This document shows positions 34,602-44,050 of a DNA stretch of 64,000 nt, piece after piece. Numbering within the stretch: the stretch's first letter is position 1; the number at the start of each line of letters is the position of its first letter. A model generated the notes under the pieces. That model made no database searches, was not told where the DNA came from, and saw only the letters and a list, made by a program, of their open reading frames with translations. Source of the stretch: Actinomycetota bacterium. Its GTDB lineage: Bacteria > Actinomycetota > Actinomycetes > Actinomycetales > Microbacteriaceae. Where the stretch lies: NCBI GenBank assembly GCA_947449765.1, contig CANFSP010000001.1, positions 434,001-498,000 on the forward strand. The letters are read 5' to 3'. Position numbers and translations under genes: made by a program.

Positions 34602-34993
34602 TCGTTCTCGACGCGTCTGTTGCCTTGCGCATCCTCAACGATCGCGACGAATTGACTTCGCATGTCGCGCTTTTGGCTAACCACGGCGGAGATGAAATTC
34701 ATGCGCCCGCTCACTTCGCGGTCGAAGTTCTGAATGCGCTGCGCGGGCTTATGTTGCGAGGTCACTTCACGTTCACGGAATTCACGGATCGGGCCGCACT
34801 CGTTGCCCGCTTCCCGGTGTACCTGCATGATGCGCGCGATTCAGTGGCGCGCATCGCTGAGCTCGCGCACAATGCAACGCCCTACGACGCGGCCTACCTC
34901 GCGCTCGCCGAGCGGCTGGATTGCCCACTCGTCACCTGCGACACGAAGCTCGCCGACATACCGGGAACGCGCGCGAAGGTGCTCATTCTCTGA
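34598..34993 (+). CDS. vapC: VapC-type PIN-domain toxin ribonuclease
   Basis: The 131-residue PIN protein has the four acidic residues D5 (VLDASVA), E43 (AVEVLNAL), D97 (YDAAYLALAE) and D115 (LVTCDTKLA). It would cleave RNA under stress once the antitoxin is degraded. The GTG start overlaps the antitoxin stop (GTGA). About 270 bases without another gene follow before pnp; they contain a GGAGAGAG ribosome binding site for pnp and no other clear feature. Confidence 0.9.
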   Translation: MIVLDASVALRILNDRDELTSHVALLANHGGDEIHAPAHFAVEVLNALRGLMLRGHFTFTEFTDRAALVARFPVYLHDARDSVARIAELAHNATPYDAAYLALAERLDCPLVTCDTKLADIPGTRAKVLIL

Positions 34994-35264
34994 ACCCCTG
35001 CTACCCTTATAGGCGGAAGTAGCGCACAGTTCGCTGGTCCTCGGTGGTGGTTTACCAAGCCCCTGCACGACATGAGTCGTGGGGTGAGCGTGGTGGATTT
35101 CTACTGGTGGCCAGCACGAAGCTTATGAACCATTCGTGCCCTCGCGCGTCGAATTCGACAGCGTCGTACTGCGCGCCCTTTCAGACGTACGCGTCGGATG
35201 CATCGACCTGCCACACGGGTGGGTCTGTACGCGCATCCGGCAATAACAAAGGAGAGAGACCTCA

Positions 35265-37499
35265 ATGGAAGGTCCAGAAATCAAATTCGCCGAAGCCGTT
35301 CTCGATAACGGCAAGTTCGGCAAGCGCACGGTTCGTTTTGAGACCGGTCGCCTCGCTCAGCAGGCACAGGGTGCCGTCGCTGCCTACCTCGACGAAGAAA
35401 CCATGTTGCTTTCGGCCACCTCGGTCAGCAAGCAGCCGAAAGATCAGTTCGACTTCTTCCCGCTCACCGTGGATGTTGAGGAGCGTTCTTACGCTGCCGG
35501 CAAGATCCCCGGCTCGTTCTTCCGTCGTGAAGGTCGTCCCTCGACCGAGGCCATCCTCGTCTGTCGTCTGATCGACCGCCCACTGCGCCCGTCATTCGTT
35601 GACGGCTTGCGCAACGAGGTGCAGATCGTCGTCACGGTGCTCTCGATCGCACCGGGAGAGTTCTACGACGCGCTCGCCATCAATGCCGCATCCGCCTCGA
35701 CCCAGCTGTCGGGTTTGCCCTTCTCGGGACCGGTTGCCGGTATCCGCATGGCACTCATTGACAACCAGTGGGTCGCGTTCCCCAATGTTGAGCAGCTCAA
35801 GTCGGCTGTGTTTGACCTCGTTGTTGCTGGCCGCGTTGCCGGTGATGACGTCGCCATCATGATGGTTGAAGCCGAAGCAACCGAAGGTTCGTGGGAGCTC
35901 ATCAAGGCCGGCGCAACCAAGCCCAACGAGCAGGTTGTTGCCGAAGGACTCGAGGCATCCAAGCCGTTCATCAAGGCACTCGTGAAGGCTCAGGAGGAGC
36001 TCGCAGCACAGGCCGCCAAGGAGCGCGTCGAGTATCCGGTCTTCATGCCCTACACCGATGAGGTCAAGGCTGCCGTGGAGAAGATTGCCAAGGCAGAGCT
36101 TGAAAAGGTCTACCTCATCGCGGACAAGATTGAGCGTCAGAATGCCGACGACGAGCTCAAGGCTCGCGTCAAAAATGAGATTGCTGCTCAGGTTGACGCC
36201 GGCACCTTGACCGATGACGCCAATGCGCAGGTGAGTGCCGCCTACAAGTCGGTCACCAAGGACGTCGTTCGCGGACGCATCCTCACCGAAGGTGTGCGCA
36301 TCGACGGACGTGGTCTTCGCGACATTCGCTCGCTCGACGCTGAGATTCACGTGATTCCGCGCGTGCACGGTTCCGCAATCTTCCAGCGCGGTGAAACTCA
36401 AATCATGGGAGTAACGACACTGAACATGCTCAAGATGGAGCAGCAGATCGACTCGCTCTCACCGGTGACCAGCAAGCGCTACATGCACCACTACAACTTC
36501 CCGCCCTACTCGACTGGTGAGACTGGCCGCGTAGGTACCCCGAAGCGTCGTGAAATCGGTCACGGGTTCCTCGCTGAGCGCGCTCTCGTTCCGGTTCTTC
36601 CGGCACGCGACGAGTTCCCCTACGCGATCCGTCAGGTGTCCGAGGCTCTCGGATCCAACGGGTCAACGTCGATGGGTTCGGTGTGTGCATCCACGCTGTC
36701 ATTGCTCAGTGCCGGTGTTCCGCTTCGCGCGCCGGTTGCCGGTATCGCCATGGGTCTCGTCAGCGACCAGGTCAACGGAGAAACCCGTTACGCTGCGCTC
36801 ACCGACATCCTCGGCGCTGAAGACGCACTCGGTGACATGGACTTCAAGGTCGCCGGAACCGCCGACTTCATCACCGCGATTCAGCTGGACACCAAGCTCG
36901 ACGGCATCCCGGCATCTGTTCTCGCCGGTGCGCTCGATCAGGCCAAAGAGGCTCGCACCACGATTCTCGCCGTGATCAACCAGGCAATTGACGCCCCTGA
37001 CGAGATGGCGCCCACCGCACCTCGCGTCATCAGCGTTCAGATTCCGGTGGACAAGATCGGTGAGCTCATCGGTCCCAAGGGCAAGACGATCAACGCCATC
37101 CAAGATGAGACCGGTGCTGACATCTCCATCGAAGAAGACGGAACCGTGTACATCGGTGCTGTCGATGGTCCGTCGGCGGAGGCTGCGCGTGCACAGGTGA
37201 ACGCGATTGCCAACCCGCAGAACCCTGAAGTGGGTGAGCAGTACCTCGGAACCGTGGTCAAGCTTGCGACCTTCGGTGCGTTCATCTCGCTTCTCCCCGG
37301 AAAAGACGGTTTGCTGCACATCTCTGAGGTGCGCAAGCTTGCCGGTGGAAAGCGTGTCGAGAACGTTGAAGACGTGCTCAGCGTCGGCCAAAAAGTACTC
37401 GTTGAAATCACCAAGATCGACGACCGTGGCAAGCTCTCGCTGTCGCCCGTTCTCGAAGGTGACGACGCAGTAGCTGCCGACGAGGCAGACGCCGAATAA
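35265..37499 (+). CDS. pnp: Polyribonucleotide nucleotidyltransferase (PNPase)
   Basis: The 744-residue enzyme has two RNase PH-like halves (residues about 10-240 and 330-560) with [27 protein letters not shown] in the first and [18 protein letters not shown] in the active second half. These are joined by the all-alpha linker and followed by a KH domain ([32 protein letters not shown]) and an S1 domain ([27 protein letters not shown]). It degrades RNA 3' to 5' with phosphate. A GGAGAGAG site precedes the ATG. Length is normal. Confidence 0.97.
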   Translation: MEGPEIKFAEAVLDNGKFGKRTVRFETGRLAQQAQGAVAAYLDEETMLLSATSVSKQPKDQFDFFPLTVDVEERSYAAGKIPGSFFRREGRPSTEAILVCRLIDRPLRPSFVDGLRNEVQIVVTVLSIAPGEFYDALAINAASASTQLSGLPFSGPVAGIRMALIDNQWVAFPNVEQLKSAVFDLVVAGRVAGDDVAIMMVEAEATEGSWELIKAGATKPNEQVVAEGLEASKPFIKALVKAQEELAAQAAKERVEYPVFMPYTDEVKAAVEKIAKAELEKVYLIADKIERQNADDELKARVKNEIAAQVDAGTLTDDANAQVSAAYKSVTKDVVRGRILTEGVRIDGRGLRDIRSLDAEIHVIPRVHGSAIFQRGETQIMGVTTLNMLKMEQQIDSLSPVTSKRYMHHYNFPPYSTGETGRVGTPKRREIGHGFLAERALVPVLPARDEFPYAIRQVSEALGSNGSTSMGSVCASTLSLLSAGVPLRAPVAGIAMGLVSDQVNGETRYAALTDILGAEDALGDMDFKVAGTADFITAIQLDTKLDGIPASVLAGALDQAKEARTTILAVINQAIDAPDEMAPTAPRVISVQIPVDKIGELIGPKGKTINAIQDETGADISIEEDGTVYIGAVDGPSAEAARAQVNAIANPQNPEVGEQYLGTVVKLATFGAFISLLPGKDGLLHISEVRKLAGGKRVENVEDVLSVGQKVLVEITKIDDRGKLSLSPVLEGDDAVAADEADAE

Positions 37500-37514
37500 A
37501 TCCCGCACCGTGAA

Positions 37515-37549
37515 CAGCCCCTTCGCGCATTTCGGTGCCGAAGGGGCTG
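37515..37549 (+). terminator. Hairpin after pnp
   Basis: CAGCCCCTTCG (37515-37525) pairs with CGAAGGGGCTG (37539-37549), loop 13 bases. It lacks a T tract, so termination may be partial or Rho-dependent. Confidence 0.65.
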
Positions 37550-37581
37550 TGGTGCGACTGACCTCATAACTCAAGGATGAG

Positions 37582-39021
37582 ATGACTCAGCCCATAGCTT
37601 TTGATCTCGACAGTCCCGAGATGCGTTTCAGCGTCTCCGGGGGCGGCGAAATCGCGCGCACAGTTCTGCCCTCCGGCGTGCGCATCCTCACTGAATTTAT
37701 GCCCGGCTCCCGCAGTGTCACACTCGGTTACTGGGTCGCCGTGGGTTCGCGTGATGAGGTTCCAGCGGCCGACGGCACGGATGGCTCCCACGCAGGTAGC
37801 TTGGGTTCGACGCACTTTCTTGAGCACCTGCTGTTCAAGGGAACGCCGACCCGCACCGCCTTCGACATCGCCGAAGCGTTCGACTCGATTGGTGGCGAAC
37901 ACAACGCGATGACCGCGAAAGAGTACACCTGCTACTACGCCAAGGTGCGCGATCAGGATCTCGAAATGAGTGTCGCCGTGATGAGTGACATGCTCACCTC
38001 GAGCCTGATCGACCCGGACGAATTTGAAACCGAGCGCGGCGTCATCCTTGAAGAATTGGCGATGGCGGATGACGATCCCAGTGACGTCGCCCACGAACAC
38101 CTGTCGCTTGCCGTCATGGGAGATCACCCGCTCGGTCGACCAATCGGCGGTAACCCACAAACCATTCGAGAGGCAACTCGCGACGCGGTTGTCCAGCACT
38201 TTCGGGCAAACTATCGCCCCAACGACCTCGTGATTAGCGCGGCTGGTGCCGTCAATCACGACGAGCTCGTCGGCTGGGTCACGAAAACACTCACCGATGC
38301 GGGATGGGATCTCGGCGAGAAGGCACGTCCCGTCTCACGCCGATCCTTCGCGCGGGTTCCACTCACGCGCGCGACGGCACTCGAAACCATTGAGCGTCCC
38401 ATCGAGCAGATCAACATCGCACTCGGCTTCCCCGGCATCACCTACACGGATGATCGTCGCGCGGTGATGAGTGCGATGAGTGGCATTCTCGGTGGCGGAA
38501 TGTCGTCCCGGCTCTTTCAAGAAGTCCGGGAAAAACGCGGACTCGCCTACTCGGTGTACTCGTTCAGTTCGGCCTACTCCGACGCTGGAATGTTTGGCAT
38601 GTTCTCGTCCGCTTCACCGGCCAAAGCCCACGAAGTCGCCACGGTCATGCGGGATGAGTTTTTCGCCCTCGCCGAGCGTGGCGTGACCGAGAGCGAACTT
38701 GCCCGCATCAAGGGTCAGCTTGCCGGAGCTTCGGCGCTTGCCCTCGAAGACACGGACACCAGGATGTCGCGCCTCGGACGCGCCGAGATCGGCAGCGGCG
38801 AGTTCTACGATTACGACGCAAGTCTTGCCATGCTGAGCAAAGTCACCGCTGACGATGTACACGAGCTTGCGCGGGACATCGCATCCGGCCCGATGTCGCT
38901 GGTTGCCGTGGGCAAGTGCGCAAAGCACGCGTTCGACTCCCTCGTCGAGGCTGTGCCCGCTGTGCCCGCTGCGCCCGCTGGCGCCGATGGGGTTGAGGCT
39001 GCACCGGATGGTGCCTCGTGA
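37582..39021 (+). CDS. M16 family (pitrilysin-like) metalloprotease
   Basis: The 479-residue protein has the inverted zinc motif HFLEH at residues 78-82 and the downstream Glu-bearing segment NAMTAKEYTCYYAKV. A second M16 lobe (from about residue 240) carries R/Y substrate-binding residues (GLAYSVYSF). It is a soluble zinc protease of the kind found just after pnp in many bacteria. The substrate is unknown. Its GTGA overlap with the next gene couples the two. Confidence 0.92.
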   Translation: MTQPIAFDLDSPEMRFSVSGGGEIARTVLPSGVRILTEFMPGSRSVTLGYWVAVGSRDEVPAADGTDGSHAGSLGSTHFLEHLLFKGTPTRTAFDIAEAFDSIGGEHNAMTAKEYTCYYAKVRDQDLEMSVAVMSDMLTSSLIDPDEFETERGVILEELAMADDDPSDVAHEHLSLAVMGDHPLGRPIGGNPQTIREATRDAVVQHFRANYRPNDLVISAAGAVNHDELVGWVTKTLTDAGWDLGEKARPVSRRSFARVPLTRATALETIERPIEQINIALGFPGITYTDDRRAVMSAMSGILGGGMSSRLFQEVREKRGLAYSVYSFSSAYSDAGMFGMFSSASPAKAHEVATVMRDEFFALAERGVTESELARIKGQLAGASALALEDTDTRMSRLGRAEIGSGEFYDYDASLAMLSKVTADDVHELARDIASGPMSLVAVGKCAKHAFDSLVEAVPAVPAAPAGADGVEAAPDGAS

Positions 39022-39620
39022 TCAATACGCTTCTCCTCGTTCGTCACGGTGAACAGCTCGATGCGGAGCACGGAATCGTTGACGGACCACTGTCTCCACG
39101 CGGTGTGCGACAAGCACAGGCCCTCGCGGACCGACTTGGTGGTCTCGACATCTCGCACGTGTGGCACTCACCTCTACAGCGAGCCTGGGATACCGTGCGC
39201 GTCATCACTGAGCGCATGCCGGCCCTGACCGCTGAACCGTCAGCACTTCTCATGGACTGCGTTCCGACCGGTCACCTGCCGGAGATGCCGGCAGCATTCG
39301 AGCCGTTCCTCAAATCCTTCACGGAAATCGACTACGAGGCCGGCGCAGCACAAATGTCGGATGCCGTTGCAGAGTTCTTGGCGCGTGGCAAGCACGGCTC
39401 AACCGAGCTGCTCGTCACTCACAACGCCGTCATTGGATGGTTCGTGCGCGAGGTGCTTGATGCACCCGACTGGAAATGGATCACCCTCAATCAGGTGAAT
39501 TGCGGTCTCACCGTGTTGCAGCAAAAACCCGGTCGCGGGTGGACGCTCGTGTCGCATAATGACATCGGTCACCTGCCGGTGGAATTGCGCACCGGCATCG
39601 GCGAGAACTACTCGTTTTAG
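39018..39620 (+). CDS. Histidine phosphatase family protein
   Basis: The RHGE motif (LVRHGEQLDAEHG, His9 as phospho-acceptor), SPLQRAWDTV and the second His in LLVTHNAVIGWFV place this 200-residue protein in the phosphoglycerate mutase-like superfamily. The substrate cannot be told. The GTG start overlaps the M16 protease stop by four bases. Confidence 0.87.
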   Translation: MINTLLLVRHGEQLDAEHGIVDGPLSPRGVRQAQALADRLGGLDISHVWHSPLQRAWDTVRVITERMPALTAEPSALLMDCVPTGHLPEMPAAFEPFLKSFTEIDYEAGAAQMSDAVAEFLARGKHGSTELLVTHNAVIGWFVREVLDAPDWKWITLNQVNCGLTVLQQKPGRGWTLVSHNDIGHLPVELRTGIGENYSF

Positions 39621-39648
39621 CCCGCGCTATCCTCGGTAGGCTTGAGGC

Positions 39649-40377
39649 GTGAAAACTTCCGTCGCTGTTGTTGGTGCCTCGGGCAAACTCGGAACGCTGG
39701 TCTGCCGACTCGTGGAGGAGTCCGATGACTTCACTCTCGCCGCCACGCTTGACTCCCGCAGTGACCTGAGCGACATGCTCGTCGCTGACGTCATTGTCGA
39801 TGTGTCGCTGCCGGCCGTCAGTGGTGAGGTGCTCGAGTTGGCTGTCACGCACGGCAAGCACATCCTGGTGGGAACATCGGGATGGTCCTCTCAGCGGATT
39901 GCGTCGGTTCGCCCGTTGCTCGACGAGCACCCTGACGTGAATGTCGTGTTCATCGCCAACTTTTCTCTCGGCGCTGCCCTTGGGACCCATCTCGCCGCGA
40001 TTGCCGCGAAGTACTACGACTCGGTTGAAATCATCGAGGCGCACGGCGCCAGCAAGATCGATTCTCCGTCGGGTACTGCCGTCAACACCGCTGAGCGCAT
40101 CTCCATTGCGCGTGACGGTGACATCGCTGCGCCACACGCTGATCAGCGTGCGCGGGGGCAGCTCGTAGCCGGGGTGCCGGTGCACAGCATGCGCATGGAG
40201 GGCGTCGCTGCCAAACAGGATGTCGTGTTCGGCGGCAACGGCGAAACCCTCACCGTCACGCACACCACGTACTCGAATCGTTCCTACGAAGCCGGAATCA
40301 TGGCATCGCTTCGCGCACTGCTCACCAGACCGGGCGTGACCGTGGGGCTCGACGCGGTCATTGACCTGCGCGCCTAA
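39649..40377 (+). CDS. dapB: 4-hydroxy-tetrahydrodipicolinate reductase
   Basis: The Rossmann motif VVGASGKLG lies at residues 7-15, NFSLGAALG near 104-112 and the substrate site EIIEAHGASKIDSPSGTA at 127-144. DapB makes tetrahydrodipicolinate for lysine and diaminopimelate. The usual His-His pair of the site is His132-Gly133 here, while Lys136 and the SPSGT loop are kept. A TAGGCT -10 box six bases before the GTG suggests a leaderless message. dapA and dapF lie further along the window. Confidence 0.92.
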   Translation: MKTSVAVVGASGKLGTLVCRLVEESDDFTLAATLDSRSDLSDMLVADVIVDVSLPAVSGEVLELAVTHGKHILVGTSGWSSQRIASVRPLLDEHPDVNVVFIANFSLGAALGTHLAAIAAKYYDSVEIIEAHGASKIDSPSGTAVNTAERISIARDGDIAAPHADQRARGQLVAGVPVHSMRMEGVAAKQDVVFGGNGETLTVTHTTYSNRSYEAGIMASLRALLTRPGVTVGLDAVIDLRA

Positions 40378-40385
40378 CACGTTTC

Positions 40386-40847
40386 ATGTCTGGACTCTTT
40401 TCGGCCCGCACGCGAACCATCTGGGGCGTTGTCGCCATGACCGTCCTGCTCGCGATATATCTCGGCCTCACGGTGAACCTCGCGGTGGCGCTCGTCATGA
40501 CGGGAAATCCCATCGCAGTGACCATCGGGGTGGCGCTCTTCGTCTTCCCGGTGGTGGGCGCGTGGGTGTTGGTGCGGGAGCTGATGTTCGGCATTCGTAG
40601 CGCCCAGCTCACGCGCATCCTTGCCGATGAAGGCAATCTTCCGGTGGATGAACTCCCGCACCTGCCCAGTGGTCGAACCGTGCGCGACGCAGCCGACGCT
40701 GCGTTTGGCGCCTACGCTTCAGAGGTTGAGGCTGAGCCCGAAAGTTGGCGCGCGTGGTTTCGGTTGGGGCTCGCCTATGACGCGTGCGGGGACCGTCGGC
40801 GGGCGCGCGGAGCAATACGTCGGGCCATTGCCCTGCATCGCGCCTAG
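40386..40847 (+). CDS. Membrane protein with C-terminal TPR-like segment
   Basis: Two transmembrane segments (about residues 10-60) are followed by a soluble tail containing one tetratricopeptide-like repeat (SWRAWFRLGLAYDACGDRRRARGAIRRAIAL). It directly follows dapB after eight bases and is likely in the same operon. The role is unknown. Confidence 0.72.
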   Translation: MSGLFSARTRTIWGVVAMTVLLAIYLGLTVNLAVALVMTGNPIAVTIGVALFVFPVVGAWVLVRELMFGIRSAQLTRILADEGNLPVDELPHLPSGRTVRDAADAAFGAYASEVEAEPESWRAWFRLGLAYDACGDRRRARGAIRRAIALHRA

Positions 40848-40870
40848 CGGCGATATGTGGCTTCACCGTT

Positions 40871-40909
40871 GCGTGTGTGCGGTTGCGCGGTGCGCAACCG
40901 CACACACGC
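40871..40909. other. Perfect 18-bp-arm inverted repeat
   Basis: The arms GCGTGTGTGCGGTTGCGC (40871-40888) and GCGCAACCGCACACACGC (40892-40909) are fully complementary with a three-base loop. A smaller TTGCGA/TCGCAA hairpin follows (40915-40931). There is no T tract. It may end the dapB operon or be a recombination-prone cruciform. Confidence 0.85.
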
Positions 40910-40985
40910 GCGGCTTGCGAAAATCTCGCAACCACACTGCGCGCGCGTCATAACCGCGAAAAAACACCGGGTGCACACTTCCCTC

Positions 40986-42041
40986 ATGAGCGCAATGATG
41001 AAGGCCCTGCAGTACGTCGAAATTGGCCAACCACCCCGCGTGGTCGAGGTGCCGAAACCGGTCGCTGGACCGGGGCAAATCGTGCTCAAGGTCACGGCCG
41101 CAGGGGTGTGCCACTCGGATGAGTTTGTGATGAGCATCCCGGCTGAGGCCTTCCCAAGCTTTGGGTGGAGCGTTCCCATGACGCTCGGTCACGAGGGTGC
41201 CGGCATCGTGCACGAGATCGGCGCGGGGGTGACCGAGTTCTCCGTCGGTGATGCGGTGCTCGTCTACGGGCCGTGGGGCTGTGGATCGTGCACCTACTGC
41301 GTCGAAGGCAACGAGATGCTCTGCCCGTTCGCCGTAGAGCTGGGGATTCAACCTCCCGGACTCGGGCACCCGGGCGCGATGGCCGAGTATCTGTTAGTTG
41401 ACGATGCTCGACACTTGGTGCCACTTGGCGATCTCGACCCAATCCAAAACGTCTCGCTCACCGACGCGGGGCTCACCCCCTATCACGCCATCAAGAATTC
41501 TCTGCCCAAGATGGGTGCCGGGAGCAGCGTGGTTACCATCGGGGCGGGTGGTCTTGGCCACATGGCCATTCAAATTTTGCGCGCTCTCACCGGCGCAACG
41601 GTCATCACCCTCGATGTGAGCGAGGCCAAGCGGGCGCACGCTCTCGAGGTGGGCGCTCATCACGTCTTCGACTCGAATGAGGATGCGGTGGCTCAGGTAC
41701 GTGCGCTCTCCGGCGGCATCGGGGCTAACGTGGTGCTCGACTTCGTGGGAATTCAGGCAACTGCGGAGCTCGCCGGAAAGCTCGTCGCGCCGGCCGGTGA
41801 CGTTCAGATCATCGGCGTTGGCGGAGGAGCCCTTCCGGTTGGATTCGGCGCTCTCGCCTACGACGCCACGGTTCGCTCTCCCTACTGGGGTTCTCGACGT
41901 GACCTTCTCGACGTCATCGAGCTAGCGCGTCGCGGCCAGATTCGGGTCGACTTCGAGGCATTCTCGCTCGATGACGGGCCGAAAGCGTACGAGCGCTTGC
42001 ACGCAGGAACCCTGCGTGGGCGCGCCGTTATCGTTCCGTAG
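40986..42041 (+). CDS. Zinc-dependent NAD(P) alcohol dehydrogenase
   Basis: This medium-chain dehydrogenase has the catalytic zinc ligands C42 (AAGVCHSDE), H69-E70 (LGHEGAG) and a late Cys/Asp. Four structural-zinc cysteines are at C99, C102, C105 and C113. The NAD site is IGAGGLGHMAIQ. The domain begins MKALQYVEIGQPP, so the start may be 40986, 40995 or 40998. A longer frame to 40857 runs through the hairpin and is discarded. Its 3' end overlaps the convergent epimerase gene by 14 bases. Confidence 0.9.
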   Translation: MSAMMKALQYVEIGQPPRVVEVPKPVAGPGQIVLKVTAAGVCHSDEFVMSIPAEAFPSFGWSVPMTLGHEGAGIVHEIGAGVTEFSVGDAVLVYGPWGCGSCTYCVEGNEMLCPFAVELGIQPPGLGHPGAMAEYLLVDDARHLVPLGDLDPIQNVSLTDAGLTPYHAIKNSLPKMGAGSSVVTIGAGGLGHMAIQILRALTGATVITLDVSEAKRAHALEVGAHHVFDSNEDAVAQVRALSGGIGANVVLDFVGIQATAELAGKLVAPAGDVQIIGVGGGALPVGFGALAYDATVRSPYWGSRRDLLDVIELARRGQIRVDFEAFSLDDGPKAYERLHAGTLRGRAVIVP

Positions 42042-42975
42042 CGAGTTCGTCCAGAACCCAGTTCAACGCTTCGCGAGCATTCGTGTGTTCAAAGCGAAAA
42101 CCTGACGCGGCTAAGACGACGGGGCTCACTCGTTGGCTGGTGAGCAGCAGTTCCCGACCGCCGACGCCCAGTAACAGCGAGATGGCAAACCGCGGAGCGG
42201 GGAGCCAGAACGGCTTGCCCATGAGTTGAGCGAGCGTGCGACCGATCTCCTCTTGCGTTGCGGGCGTCGGGCCGACCAGATTAATCGGACCGCTGAGTCC
42301 TCGTTCGATGACGTGCACAATGGCACGCACCTCATCGCGCAAGCTCACCCAGGGCCACCACTGGTTTCCTGTGCCCAAACGACCGCCGACCCCGAGTGAG
42401 GTGAGCAGGCGCACGGGGGAGAGGGCCCCCGACGGACCCAGCACGAGACCGGTCCGAAGCCACGCAACACGGATGGGCCGTTTGGCGTGCGAAATCGTCA
42501 GCGCGTCACTGGCTTCCTCTTCCCACGCGGCAACCACATCGGCGAGAAATCCCGTGCCGTGGCCGGAGGCTTCGGTGAGGACCTCATCGCCCCGGTCGCC
42601 GTAAAACCCGACGGCGGAGGCGTTGATGAAGGTGTGGGGTGGGTGAGTGCTGGAGCGCATCCACTCAATCAAGGCACTCGTCGCATCAAGACGCGAGTGC
42701 AAAATCAGCGAACGTCGTTTTGATGTCCATGGGAGGTGGCTCAGCGAGTACCCGGCGAGGTTGATGATGATGTCGTACTGAACGTTGGGATCGATCTCCA
42801 AGACCACGCCCGGTTCCCAGTGCACCATTGCCCGAATGCCTGAGTTGCGCGGCGCGAATGTATCCCCGCGAGTGAGCACGTCGACAATGGCACCACCAGC
42901 CGACAGCTCGGCGATGAGAGCTGAGCCGATCATGCCGGTTCCGCCGGCAATGAGGATGCGCGCTCCAGAAATCAC
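42028..42975 (-). CDS. TIGR01777-type NAD(P)-binding epimerase (YfcH/SulA-like)
   Basis: The protein begins with ARILIAGGTGMIGSALI, a Rossmann motif. INLAGYSL, NASAVGFYGDRGDEVLTE and PIRVAWLRTGLVLGPSGAL follow, and the end carries the DUF1731 segment (APRFAISLLLGVGGRELLLTSQRVSP). This is the TIGR01777 family. The function is poorly known. GTG 42975 is the start, with GAGAGGA upstream. The frame before it overlaps the intergenic space. Confidence 0.88.
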   Translation of the reverse strand: MISGARILIAGGTGMIGSALIAELSAGGAIVDVLTRGDTFAPRNSGIRAMVHWEPGVVLEIDPNVQYDIIINLAGYSLSHLPWTSKRRSLILHSRLDATSALIEWMRSSTHPPHTFINASAVGFYGDRGDEVLTEASGHGTGFLADVVAAWEEEASDALTISHAKRPIRVAWLRTGLVLGPSGALSPVRLLTSLGVGGRLGTGNQWWPWVSLRDEVRAIVHVIERGLSGPINLVGPTPATQEEIGRTLAQLMGKPFWLPAPRFAISLLLGVGGRELLLTSQRVSPVVLAASGFRFEHTNAREALNWVLDELATER

Positions 42976-42997
42976 GGAACATCCTCTCGTCGGGGAA

Positions 42998-43540
42998 TTA
43001 GGCGGTAGTTGCTCTTCCGAGAATACCGGCGCGCACCAGGAGAACGTAGATTTGGCAACCGAGGCAGTAGCCAAAGACTGAGTTCAAGAACGCGGCGATA
43101 AACGCTGCAGCCGCGGCAATCACCAGACCGTATGGCACTCCAACAAGGGCGAGGATGATTCCTACTCCGGTCACGATGAGGCCGATGAGCTGCGCAAACG
43201 TCGGCGGCTTGGGGTCTTCAAGTTCGGTTGGCGCCTTAAGTGCCGGACGAACCAGCTTCTTGTAGATGAATCCCCAGGGGTGACGGGTAATTCCAGCGAA
43301 GGCTCCCCAGGCGAAAATAAGCGCGATGACCGCGAGCAGAATGAAGGCCGGGTCACTCACGCGCTGCGCGAGAGTGGTCGGGCTGGTGACCGAAACGCCG
43401 AGCAGTCCAAGCACAATGTCGACAGCGAGAAGGATGACGGTTATCGTCGCTCCGAATCGCGGACCACGCGGGTCAATTCCTGTGGTGCCGGGCTTTGCCG
43501 CGAGCGGGTTCGTTCCTGATTTAGATGACGTAGAGGTCAT
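42998..43540 (-). CDS. DUF4395 membrane protein
   Basis: The 180-residue protein has four transmembrane segments and the DUF4395 pattern GPRFGATITVILL, FAGITRHPWGFIYKKLVRP and FGYCLGCQIYVLLVR. The CLGC pair near the last helix is characteristic. Its start overlaps the upstream thioredoxin gene by 20 bases. Such pairs are frequent in actinobacteria and suggest joint thiol-redox work at the membrane. Confidence 0.85.
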   Translation of the reverse strand: MTSTSSKSGTNPLAAKPGTTGIDPRGPRFGATITVILLAVDIVLGLLGVSVTSPTTLAQRVSDPAFILLAVIALIFAWGAFAGITRHPWGFIYKKLVRPALKAPTELEDPKPPTFAQLIGLIVTGVGIILALVGVPYGLVIAAAAAFIAAFLNSVFGYCLGCQIYVLLVRAGILGRATTA

Positions 43541-43970
43541 GATCTCTCCTGAGTGCGATGGTGAGTGCTTCGGTGAGGGCGTCTGGCCGGGGTGCTCCGC
43601 CGATTCGCGCGGCGATGGCTCCGGTCTCGTCCAACACGAGCGTGGTGGGGGTTTGCATGATGTTAAAACTGTTGGCAATGTCGGGTCGGTGCGTGATGTC
43701 TACATCAACGTGCGCGACGCCCGGGTGTGCGCTGGCTGTGGAGGTGAGGAGGTCGCGGGTGGCCGGACACTTCGCACAAAACTCCGATGAGAATTGCACG
43801 AGTGTGGCAAACGAGCCGAAGCGTTGCTCGAGGTCAAGTTCCTCCGGCGTCACTTTGCGAAAGCGATGAACCTCGTGCACGCGACCTTCGCGGGTACGCG
43901 CGATGAGACCGATGATCGTCGCGACGACCACCAGTCCAGCGAGTACTGCGACGGCAAGCAGGGGATCCAT
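43521..43970 (-). CDS. Membrane-anchored thioredoxin-like protein
   Basis: One N-terminal transmembrane helix (residues about 4-25, LLAVAVLAGLVVVATIIGLIA) is followed by a thioredoxin fold with FCAKCPA (C65, C68) and the cis-Pro strand NIMQTPTTLVLDETG. The CAKC motif differs from the CGPC of classical thioredoxin. The fold probably faces the cytoplasm or outside, as the topology is not resolved. It is translationally coupled to DUF4395. Confidence 0.87.
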   Translation of the reverse strand: MDPLLAVAVLAGLVVVATIIGLIARTREGRVHEVHRFRKVTPEELDLEQRFGSFATLVQFSSEFCAKCPATRDLLTSTASAHPGVAHVDVDITHRPDIANSFNIMQTPTTLVLDETGAIAARIGGAPRPDALTEALTIALRRDHDLYVI

Positions 43971-44050
43971 AAATTCGAGGGTACGCGCGAGAGCAAAATG
44001 TCGGTGTTGTGTGACGATGCGTTACGAAATCGACCACTACTCTGGAAATC

